The notes under the pieces were generated by a model. That model was not told the origin of the DNA and ran no database searches. It worked only from the letters and a program-made list of their open reading frames with translations. The position numbers were made by a program, and so were the translations under genes. Of a stretch of DNA of 64,000 bases, positions 19,735 to 31,700 are shown one piece after another. Source of the DNA: Lanius collurio (Eukaryota > Chordata > Aves > Passeriformes > Laniidae); NCBI GenBank assembly GCA_020086605.1, contig JACBWW010000016.1:9260359-9324358 (forward strand). Direction: 5' to 3'. Every line of letters starts with the position of its first letter. The first letter of the stretch is position 1.

Positions 19735-22700
19735 CTGGGAAAAACAAGAGGCAAAGAAGTCTCACCATTCAGGCAGAATTTCAAGTCATCTTTTTCCCAA
19801 GGCATAGTTTCCAAATTATATATAAACAGGAAGAACAAAAAAATCTCTGCAAGAAAACATATGGCCACACAGACTTACAGAAAAAACACCTAGTCCCGAT
19901 TTGTAAAGCTGAATATTTTTCAATAGCAGATATTTACCTTAAAAGAGCAGAAGTACTGCTCATGATTTAAAGTAATCTATAAAGTGTCTTCATTGATCTT
20001 TTAAGCAATTAGTACTCAAACACGTAATTTGCTTTAAAACATTTGTCTTCTTTACAACAAATCATCTGTGCCTTTACAGTCAGAGAATCTCAGTGCATGT
20101 TGTTAACCTTACCATCAAACGGATATATTGCCTTGCAATGTCCTATAGCTGGTAATGGATCATCATCTTCAAACTCATCATCAAACTCATTGGAATGAGC
20201 GTGTTGCTGTGGGGGGCCACGAACTTCCTGGTTGGCATCATCCGTGTAACTCCCTTCAGGGCTATAATGCAATATTGGAGCATGAGGACTCTGAGGAGTT
20301 CTTAGCTCTGAAACTCAGAACATCCATGCATCACAGAAGGGGCAGGTCATGGACATTGTTCTTGAATTCCTGTTAGCAGTTTTTATATTACTGTCAGAGG
20401 TGATTTTCTGAAAAAATCCACCTAGCAAAACCTTAGACTGAATTCTGCTACAAAAACAAATTTGACATACCTGTCTCCACAGAATGTGGAAAATTAGTGA
20501 GCCTTATGCAATGGAATAAGGCAGTTTTAAAAGGCAGTGTTATTTAATGAACAGGTGTTTCAATTAGACTATTTTTATATGTTACCAGAATGGCATGAAG
20601 TGACCTCTAGAAGTCAGAACCAGTTAAGATTTTCCTTTAGAAGGACATACACTTTGGGAGGATAAGTAACACCCATGACTGCTGTTAATCATCAGAGAGC
20701 TGTACAGACTCTAAGAGCACAGGATTTGAAAGCAGTAGAGACAGAATAGTGACCTCTCTCGGCCCTGGGTGACAAGATGGTTGATGTCGCTGCTGTGCCG
20801 CCTGTCACTTCTGGCTGCTACTTTACCTTCAACTTCAGAGAGCCAGGCCTTGGGGAAAAAAGGCAAATATTAGTGTCAAAGAAAACTTGATTCTAAACCA
20901 GCACATTTAACAAATGCATTTAACTGCATACAGCTCACAACCACACAGATACTGCAGTCAGATGTCAAGTCTCATAATTACTTCACACAAAGCATGAACC
21001 TATCCTTTGTGCTTAGCCTACACTCCGTACTAGTGCTGAGGAAAAAAAAATCTTTTAATTACATGTGAATTTCAGAATAAGTGAATAATATATTCTTCTG
21101 AACAGTTTACACCTTTAATAACATACACCCTTATTCTAGCTAGATGAACATACTTGAAAATACAGTACCCCACAAAAAATTGTATCAGGAGCACTTTCTT
21201 AAATCAAGTAGTTTTTCTGGGTGCTATATTTAAAATCTGTAAGGCAAAGTACAATTGTACCAATCATTTACATTTTCCAAGGAACTGTTTTAGAATCTAA
21301 CCTCATTCTTGTGTATTTCCATCCGAAGACGGTCCATGTTGCTCATAGTCTCAGTTAATTTTGGTTGCAAACTGCTTGGATCACCCATCTGGGGATTTTT
21401 TTCATAAACATCCTTCATCTTGATGAGGGCATCTCTAAAAACATACAAAACATAACAATAATTAATACACCAATATTGATTCATTAAAGCTAAAATAATG
21501 TGTATGAGATCCTGTACTGTGATTAGATAACAAGCACAGCAATAAGGAACTACTGGTCTTCACACCATGCCTAAATCCTGCTCCCACTCTGTCATCTTAG
21601 CACTCTTCCTTTCTTTCTTGTGTTGTCCACACGTACACAAGAACTCCAGCTGCTGACTCTTATCTATCCAGTCTCAGTAATGTTTCCCATATTGTTATAT
21701 TTCCTAAATATATTAAATAACAATTAATAAAAAATAACATAATTTAAAAAAAATTTTAAAAATAAAGAGTTAAATAACAATTTCCTAAGTATCAATCATG
21801 TTCTGTTCTTAAAGCACAAAGTTACAGCTACCTTGCTCAACGGACCCACACATTTTTTTAATGCATGATTTTAGAGCCAATGTTCCCTATGCAGTATTAG
21901 AATCCAAATGAGTATTACAGTAAAGCAAAAGGAAGCAATGCTAACAGAACCTACACACAACAAACTACAAATTTAAAAATGCTTTTCAGTAGCCTGTCCT
22001 AGCATTTTGTCTCCTAGCTTTTGAGCACTGTTGGCTTAGGTAGAAGACGTCAAAAAAAACCAGAGAGAGAACCATGACAGAACTCCAAAAAAAACTGCAC
22101 TCACTTTTGGTCTGTTTCCTTCTGTAGTTCTCTGTTAAGTTCATCAATTCTCTGCTGCAGTTTCTTGCGTCTTTGTTCTGGAGGGAGATGGCTGAAGTCT
22201 TCTAGTGCAGGGCCCTGCAAGCAGAAATGCTATGAAACAAGCTGAATGCACAGGTCTGGGCAGCTGAACTGACAAACCCACACATGGACAGTGTTCACTG
22301 GAAGCAGGATGGACCTTCTTAAAAACTCTACTTGACAGACAGCTCTACAAAAGACCGCACAGAATAAATGCATGTTTTTGCTGCCAGTGTAGCCATTCAG
22401 TCAGGGGGCTTCCTGCCTTCTGTAGCAGTTGGCTCACAGAGGTAGTTCAAAATTTCTAGACTTTATTTTTCTGAAGTCATGTACCCCTTACATCCACTGC
22501 ACTTAAAGATTTAGAAAGGACAGAATTATTTGAGTCAGAACAAAAACCTAAGATGTGTATATAATAATGAGATGTGTGTGTGTATATATATGTATATGTT
22601 TCTTTCTCTGGAGTGTGTTCTGTGGTCATCTGGATGGTATCAAAAGAAAAATACTGTATTTTGGATCTTCATTTCAAAGCACTATTACAGTTCTCTTCCA

Positions 22701-25700
22701 GAATTTCAGCAATCCTAGAAAACATACTAAAACTTACTAGTTCACAGAGCACAGAAAAAGCCTTTGTAATATCAAAATTTTTACTTAAATTTGTTTATCT
22801 CACTCAAAACTTGTTCAAATATTCCAAATCACCTTTCTTACCAAAAAAAAAAAAAAAAAACAAAAAAAAAAAACGAACAACCAAAGAACTTCAGGGAAGG
22901 AAAAAAAACTTTTACTTCCCAAACCTTTAAAAAATTCCAATCCAGCCAATTTAAGACCACCTGTTGTTATCAACCCGAACCTGCAAACTTGATTGCAATC
23001 TTGTGCCAAAATTATAATAAGCAGGATAGAAGGACCTGGGTATGAAATGCATGGGAAGAGATTTTAATACATCTCGCAAGTTTGTTGTGAAAACTCTTCC
23101 TCTCAGGGTGACAGACACTGACAGTGTTAAGAAGGAAATATGGTACATGTCTTAATCACAAAAGGGGTTTTTTTTGTGTGTTCCTAGTTCCCTAAGGAAG
23201 TTGGTTGTAACACAAGAAACCCACTTGCCATTACACTAACCCTCTATGGTAGCAAACCAAACTGGCCAGCATTTCTTTTGTCAAGAAGAAAGTTTAGAGA
23301 AACTTGACTGTTGAGATTTTGACACAAGCCTAAATTTAGCTCAGGTGCCAAGTTTCCAATATCCCCCCAAAGATCTTCTTACCCCCCTCAACTTCTTTTG
23401 CACTTGCAAAATCACTCTCGCTGCTTTTTAAGAAGGGAATACAAGACATCATAAAAGAAGGACAATCAAGATAGGATGTTTCCAAAATAAAACAAGTGTT
23501 TCTTTCTGGAGGAAGAAGAATACACACTGTATATAGTCTCAAAGTCTGGAGATGCAAAATGACATAAATAAACCTCCTGTTCCCTTCAGAAAGAGTCGTC
23601 CAAGAAAACAACTGTTAAGTGTAATACACTACAAAGAAACAAAAATACAGTCACGTCCTCTCTATCATTCTTCCTTACAGATCAATTTAAACCAGAGTAT
23701 CCTCTAAGATGAATCAGAAGAACAGAGGTCTTTTTGTGAATTTTTACTGATTTACTTTGCAAAACAATTATTGATTAAGGTGTGGTTTTATTTAATGTAA
23801 CAGCTTCCTGTATTTCTAAGCATAAAGGTTCTCCCCTGCATGTTTTTCTTCCAGTTCAAAGGAGCACAGTATTCAATATTTCTTCTTTACACAGATTTTA
23901 TAATCTTTTCATGTACGTATTTTATGCTGCTTTAACAATTTTCCTGACAAAGAAAAATCACCAAGTATTTCCATCATGACCAACCTGTGAATACTGGTCA
24001 AGTCTAAAATTCCAAAACTGCAGATTTAGTTGCAGCCAGATCACAAGTCTAATTGCCTCACATTAAGCATGGATGATTAAGAAGACTGCGCATGAGTGGA
24101 AAATCTGAAGATGTATTTCAGTACCTGACTTAAAGCAGTTATGATATGGAAACAATTTCAAAAGATTACTTTCATGCTATCTTAGCAGAAGTACAGCAGA
24201 CAGATCAGCACACGTGCTTACCATCTTCACCGACCACTGCACAGTTCATTTGAAAACAAAAAGAAACGGGAAATTATTTACATGCAATGACCAATTACAA
24301 AAATGACTAATGCCTAAAAATGTATTTTTAAAATATTACTTAGGGACCGACATTTTCATTTATTAAAAAAGCCATTAAATTATAAGCACAATAAAAGAAT
24401 TGCTTTAAGAATTACTGATTTAAAAAATACTAGGTGATAGTATTTTAGGGTACTTTAACTTATAAAATTCTAACACACAATTTCATTAAACTACTTTTGA
24501 ATTTTAGTGTTCTGAATAAAGGGGTAAAGAGCCTTATATTGTAGGAAAAGAAACACACATACAGCCAACATTGCACAAAATAGCAGAATTTGATGATGAT
24601 GGACTGATCAGCCATATACAAATAATCTGTTAATCACAGCTCAAAATCCACTATGATCACTCTTGCAAATGTAGTTTTTACAATAAATTTATTATCACAG
24701 TAGATCTAGAAAAAACAAAGATATTTTTCAAGTCTAGAAGTAAGTAATTTTACTTTCTGAAAACAGCATTGGTCATTGTAGTTATCTAAAATTGTTTTAG
24801 TCCAGCCAAAAATAAAGATATTTAAAGAGTAAAGACTTTATCCTTAGAAGCAGCAAATAAAACATGGGTGCCAGGAGTTGAATCTTGGGTTTAACACTGA
24901 CAGCATTTTGAAGATCTACCATTCTTTCAATGATTTGGACAACCCTTTCCCGGGGAACACCAAGCACCTTAGAAGACAGGTATCTCAGCTTCACTTTTGA
25001 CGCTGAGCAATTGTTACGGCTGTTGCTTGGGGCACACACACACAAAATTAGAATTTCTAGCAATGAGGGAAGTAAAGCACCTTCACAAATGATACTTTGG
25101 TAGGAAGCTCAAAGTCCAGAGATGCAAGGTGACATAAACAAACTTCCTGTTCCCTTCAGAAAGAGGCTTCTAACAATACACTGTTAAGGTTTACAGATCC
25201 CTGCTGACCGTGCAGCTATTTTATATATCAAGTGGCATCACAGACAGACCTTTCACAGGCACTAACACTGTCTGGAACTGTTAAAGATTTCAAAGGAGAA
25301 GCAGCAGCACTAATACAGCCAGCTACACTTGCTTCCACCTCCTTTCAATAACCTGCTCTACAGCTGCTGTTTGCTGCTCTTGCTCTACATCATGATAGGA
25401 AAATGTACTGCATGAAACACAGAGTGGTGGGAGACTGGTTTTGTGATCTCAGTGCCTTGAGTGAAATCTTGTACAGGGCATGTTAAACAAAATGACCAGT
25501 ATGCTTCACTGTCTGATACATGCCAACTCATGGATAAAGCCTGGTAGGAGCAGGAGCAAATTAAATGCCATTTTACATGGGCAGATAGTGATAGGACAAA
25601 GGGGAACATTTTTAAACTAAAAGAATATAGATTTAGATGAGATGTTAGGAAAAAATTCTATATTCAGAGGGTGGTGAGGCCCTGGCACAGGTTGCCCAGA

Positions 25701-28700
25701 GCAGCTGTAGATGCCCCAACCCTGGCAGGTTCAAGGCCAGGCTGGACAGGGCTCAGAGCAGCCTGGTCTAGTGCAAGGTGTCCCTGCCCATGGCAGGGGG
25801 CTGGAACAAGATGATCTTTGAGGTCCCTTCCAAACCAAACCTTTCTGTGATTCTATGGTTCAGTAGTTCTGTATGTCAATACCACTTGGACATCATTTTC
25901 CAGGGACAAAACATATGGGAAACAGCTTCACATACTAGCAACTATTAAGCATTTAACCAAGATATATTATAAAAGTAAGACTGATCAATGAGATTTTAAA
26001 AAAAAATCTATTAGTAGTCCAGTATACATTTAAGTTGAAAAGACTTTAAAATATGCAGTAATATGGTGTCTGTTAAAATGCTTACAAGGAAATTCAGAAT
26101 ATAAAAAATTAAATGTTAATCTTGAAGACTTTACAGAGATTAACTCTTTAATAATACGGCACTTTTGAGTTAATCTAGATCTGTCGGATATTAGTGATGC
26201 TTCCTAATGTTAAAGAATTATTAAATTTAAATTATTTAAAGAATGTATTAAATTAATTCAATTTTACAACATGAACAATGTACTTAAAAAAATCAAATAA
26301 ATATATGGTTTCATTTTCCATTAGCATTCTGTAGTTGTTAGGAGATGATCTTTTGCTTCAGAAAGAAAGAACTACTGGTACTACAAGGTGATGATTTGGA
26401 AGCCCGGAGTCAATACATTTAGTGACTAACAAAATTGAGGTGTAATCAAGGCCTGTGCCATTCCAACAACCACCTAATCCAGGTAGTTCCTCACTGAGTG
26501 CTAAAGAAGAAACATTACCTTCATGACCAAACCAAATTATGATATAATGACTCAGAAGGGAGAGGAAAAGCTGTCCTCCAGATACACTTAGAGGACCACA
26601 AGAATTTTCTAAAAACTGGCAGTGCTAGAAAGGTTATTTCCAAGGTATCTAGGGGCCTGAAATTAGATGCCACAACATGACTTAAAAGATATATAAAGTT
26701 TTAGCTGTAACTCATTCTGTTTCAGAATGACAACAAGGGTGCCTCTAAACTGTAACTTTACTGTACTAGAACACCGTTGTACCTTGATCTCCACATTATT
26801 TCAACAACAGCCAACCATTCTTGGTGCACATGAGACAGCAAGTCAATGTTGCATTGAAATACCAAAAAATCATTAATTGTATGTAATCAAATGCATCCAA
26901 TCACCTTATTATTTGGATCAATAAATATCACTTAACATACATAAACTAGGCAGCCTACTCTTTTCTGACATAACAGGAAAGTGCCAGTACATTTATCACT
27001 AGTACCATAAATGTTGCTAGGAAACCACTTAGTATTTCCCTTCTACTGACTTCCTGATAAATTCTATTTGCAGAATATGCCACTATATTAGTAAATTAAT
27101 TGAGAAGACTCAGTGGCATTTGGTAGTAATTTTTTCAATTATTTTACCCTAAAGAACCTAGGACAAACAAGAGTGACTAATTAATCAGAAAATGCATTAA
27201 AATTGTAATGTTTGAAAAATTCAGTATTTCAAAATCTGCAATCACCATAAGCTATAGCATTTGATGTACAGAAGAAATGAAATTCTCCCTTTTCAGTTCA
27301 GTGTCTCATAATCAACTTTTACTATTTTCAGTTCAAAGTCAGCAAATAAGACATCTGATCTGTCAGATGATTTTTGTGGTAACTGTATATCCAATGATAA
27401 ATTACTGCAAAAATGTTACATGATGGTAGGAAAACATTTGTGAATGTGAACAACAATGAAGAAAGGTATCAAACACATGCTGAGCACCCTCTTTATAACA
27501 CCTTTCTTTTAGGCATGAGCATTTCAAATGTGATAAAGAATATTTCTATTTAATTTTATTTTTAATCTGGTTGGTAACTTCTGTATAGTATGAAACAAAG
27601 AACCCTAGGAGTGACCTGATAGCTGAAGTGTTATTTTTAACCAAGTAAGCCTTATAATGAGGGTGAAGAGCATCAGAAAAGCCACATCACAAGCACACTG
27701 CTCATAGCCCATCATGCATTTCAACTTGTTATCAAACTTACCCCTCTTTTGAGGCTTCTGAAAGAAGGAATTCTGGGCTTCCCTGTTTTTATGTCACTCA
27801 TGCAATAATGCACTGGTTCAATGGAGAATATGGGATACTGGGACCCATTAGGAGTACTGGATGTGTATAAACTAGTAGGGGTTAGGGGTGGGGATTGTGG
27901 CTAATGTGGAAATAAAGAAAGCAATAAATAAGCCAAATGTTCAAAGTGATTTTAAAATGAAAATTCTGTCTTACAAAAATAAAATTTCCATCCAACACAG
28001 AAACAGCTTGTAACATTCCAGACACATTTATACTATAACTGTATTGGGTTTAAAAAGTTTCTGTCATGAACTAATCTTCAGTTATAGGTTGTTGCAGAGA
28101 ATGAAGGAATATTCAAAAAAGCTTTAGATTCAACACTGCCACAAGATCCTAACAAGATCCCAAAGTTCCCTGCCTCTTTTCTTAAAACAGAGCTCTGCAA
28201 CTGCCAATTTAGTTACAGTCATTCTGGAAGCTCAAGCATTCCTGCTCACTACTTCCCCTTTCCCTCTGTATTGAGGTACCCTACCAGTTTAGCCAAACCA
28301 GAAATATTTGGTACATCTATGGAGAGTGACAAAAAAAGTACTTTCAATCTCTCTAGTAAAGCTGAACTGCCACAAAGCCTGCATGGCATTCTTAATATCA
28401 TCACAAGAACCTTCACCCCTTTTTTCAAATTGCTTCTCTCAGTTTTTGTCTCTCGTACCTCTGCTGTTCTTTCCCAGTTCAAATTTCCTCTACTGTTTCC
28501 ACTGCTGCACAACTCATTACCTTTCAAAAGGGTTTTTATGTCTTTGACAACATTAAAAATAGGTAAACAAGTATCTGAAAAACAAGTCCAGCCATAGTTT
28601 CAGCTAAATGAGGGCCCAAAGGCCACCATGAATACTCCAGCTGTAGTAAACCAGCTAATTTTATAATAGGTAATTTAAGAATGTATTTTAAAACCTAAGA

Positions 28701-31700
28701 ATAGTATTTGGAATTAAATATGTATCTTCCAGTAAGTATTTTGCTCCCAGCTGCTGTTTTGTAAAGCACTCCTCCATCCTCCCCAAAACCAGGTAAAAAA
28801 CAGGGATAAAATCTTTCATTTCATCCAGGTCCTTAAGGAAGGGATGCATGTAGTATGTACACACATATATATACCTGTAACTCCACACAGAAAACAGTGA
28901 GGCTGACTCCCTGAATGCTACACACAAAGTGGGTGAACTGGGGAGAGGAAAGAGTAGGGCAAGCCTTGTCAGCTTGTTTCAGCTGTCATCACACTAAGGG
29001 AGTTCTTGTAACTACAGTACAGGCCAAGGTCCAGACTGAAACCAGTGTACATTTACATACTCTCCAAACTCTCAAAAAGATGTCTTGTGGTCAAACTGGC
29101 AATCACGATCCAATTTCAGAACAGGCTGAATCTCACCCACCTCTGCAGACAAATGCTATATATATGCCAATGTATTAATGCATTTAAACTGTTGTGAATC
29201 ATTAATTATATTGCATGAAAAGTAAAAAAATCAGTTTTTAACACACAGCTGGAGTTATGTAATATACTGAGGATAGAATAAAGAATCAGCTGTATCTTTC
29301 CTTTCTGTAAAGACCTACTTTCTCACAATACTATCAAGTGGAAAGTAAGTCCTACCACTAAGAAGCTCTAAGAATAGTTTCCTGTAATAAATGACAGGAG
29401 CTGGCTTGGAGCATTAAAATAATCCTATAGAAATTTGTGGGAATCATTAAAACTGCCCACTGATTAGCTCCAGTACTAAATAAAGATACTGCATAAAATT
29501 TAAATAGGTATATACTCCATTATTCATTTATATAGCTAATGCATGTATTGACAAGCTTTTTTGTTGATCCATGAAGGCATCTTGGATAGAAATTGTTAAC
29601 TGTAACTCCTAAGAAAACAAAGGAGTAATTTCTAGGCTTTCAATTTTTTCTTGAGCATAGGAGTATTTTTCCCTATTTCATAGTAATATTTCTTCTAGGA
29701 CATTTACCTTTATGGAGCTTCCACAGTAGGTTTTACCAATGACACATTATAAACGTCAATGTTCTCAGAGAACCCTCGGGAGTTTTCAAAACTAGCAGCA
29801 GGTACAATAAAAATCTAGGGGCTGCTTTTTGTGTCATAACAGACAGATCTGAAGTCTGCCCAATTCCAAAGCATACTCTCCCTCCCCTTATTTTTACATT
29901 CACAATTAACACCTTTCCCATGCAACTGCATAAAGTCTTTACAGTATCTTAGAAATATTACAGTAATGGGAAGCTACTATTATCAAATAACTATTAAAAA
30001 TGTTCCCAGACACAAATCACTAGATGAAAAACTGAAAACCTTCCCCAGAGACAACTTGATTTTTAACATGGTAAGTACTCCACGTTACTCAAATCTTCAG
30101 ATCTCCTTACACATACTTTAAAAAGGCATTGGCAGGCAAGGGAAGATTTCTTTTAAAATACATAAATCATTGCTTCCATGCACTCTTAATGTTCAAATTT
30201 TAATTTCTTAATTGTTACCTTTGGTTTCTTTCCAAATAGCCACAGCTTTCCTTTAGCCTTGCCGACTGTAGTTTTTGTATCAATTCTCATTCCCTCTTGC
30301 TTTGGTGTACTGATGGTTCCATCAGAGATAGTTCTGTAAATATTCTGACTGTAGTCTTCAAATGGAAAATCTCCAGGAGGTTCAAAACCAGATTTGAAGC
30401 AATCTATCACTAGTTGAGAGTCCTAAATGTAGGACATTAAGGAGTTTAAAAAGCAAACCCATCAAGAACCAGAGAGACAAAACAGGGAGACAAATTTTTC
30501 ATTTAATTGTAGAGATGCACAGATGGGAAAGTAAGAACGAGCTCAAAACACACTTTTGGACAGAGCAAGCTAAGGGAACAATATTATTTTATCTCAGCAG
30601 TGTTCACAAGTGTATAGCAAAGCATACTCTACTATTCAGAATATTTGAGCAAATACTTCCCAAGGATTATCACAAATTCAAAACAGGATATGCTTTAAGC
30701 CAAATTACTTTCCACACTGGCACGGAAATGAAGACAGAACTGAGAAACTAGATGCAGTAAGACACAGGACAGAACCTGCTGCAGTCAAACAGGACACAGA
30801 ATGATACTTTGTTAACTAAACACCTTTAATATGTTTTAATGCCACATACAGGGGAAAATACCAACCATGCTGGTATTCCAGGATATTTCAGGATAAGCAA
30901 AACAATGTGTCCAAACTCACACCCAGTGAGAATGTGTCAAAGACACTCAGATCACACAAAATAAATAAAGCAGGAAGAGTGCAGAAGTGATCGCTTCTGC
31001 TGAAATCAAAGTAACAACACTTTCCAAGCAAATATTTGACAACAGAAAGATAAACGTAGAGGGTAACTCAGTCTTTTCCCCTCTCCACAGCTTCTGTACC
31101 AGTCAAATTGCTCACACACATTTAAAAAGTTACTCAGTTCTACTTACTCTGTGTTCATCAACTGATTTTGCTGCAAGGATCATCCCTTCTAAGCATTTTG
31201 AGATAATTGGAATAACCTTGCGCTCAGAGTCAGCAAAGCCTTTGTAACATTCACTAAGTTTGATAGTCCTTCTTTCATCCATTTCTTGAAGTTGCTGCAA
31301 GTGCAAAGAAAAATAAAATAAAGCTTTTATTTACAGGTTTTTTTCCTCCTTGATCCTGACATATGCAGTTACCATGGTCACCACAGTGAGGGACAGAATT
31401 TCTGTGCCTTCCCAGTATTTTTATTTGCTTAACAAAACAGAACTTAAAAATCCTTTCAGACATAGACTTAAGATGCCCAGAACAATAGTTATGAAGAGTC
31501 TATGCTCTTTGGTTCCTAAAAACTATGTAAAGGACTGGACTTTCTTTACCTTCTTCTTTTATAAATATAAATAAATATATAAATGTGTACTGTGTTTACA
31601 GGCAACTGTTTAGTTTAAAGTCTTTGTTTCATGCAAAAATGAAAACCACAGTGAATAAATTTTACTGATTTCTACATCTCCTCGGTCTCCTTCTACTTCC

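Larger units (their letters stand above)
19735..24221 (-). other. FNBP1L introns between the microexon and the last exon
   Basis: Introns between exons 24236-24222, 22214-22105, 21434-21302, 20848-20754, 20261-20113 and 19734. Contents seen: the A-rich tract and TG/TA microsatellite near 22.6-22.9 kb and one copy of a duplicated 58-bp segment (23538-23595). No further exon recognised. Confidence 0.7.
24237..27741 (-). other. FNBP1L intron between the 53-residue exon and the microexon
   Basis: Contains a CR1 fragment (25585-25862), copy B of the local duplicate (25108-25165) and an unexplained frame on the minus strand (24797-25063). The rest is AT-rich and unrecognised. Confidence 0.75.

Noticed and set aside
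28249..28597. Overlapping frames on both strands
   Set aside because: Neither translation resembles a protein family. Overlap on both strands with no splice sites suggests chance.
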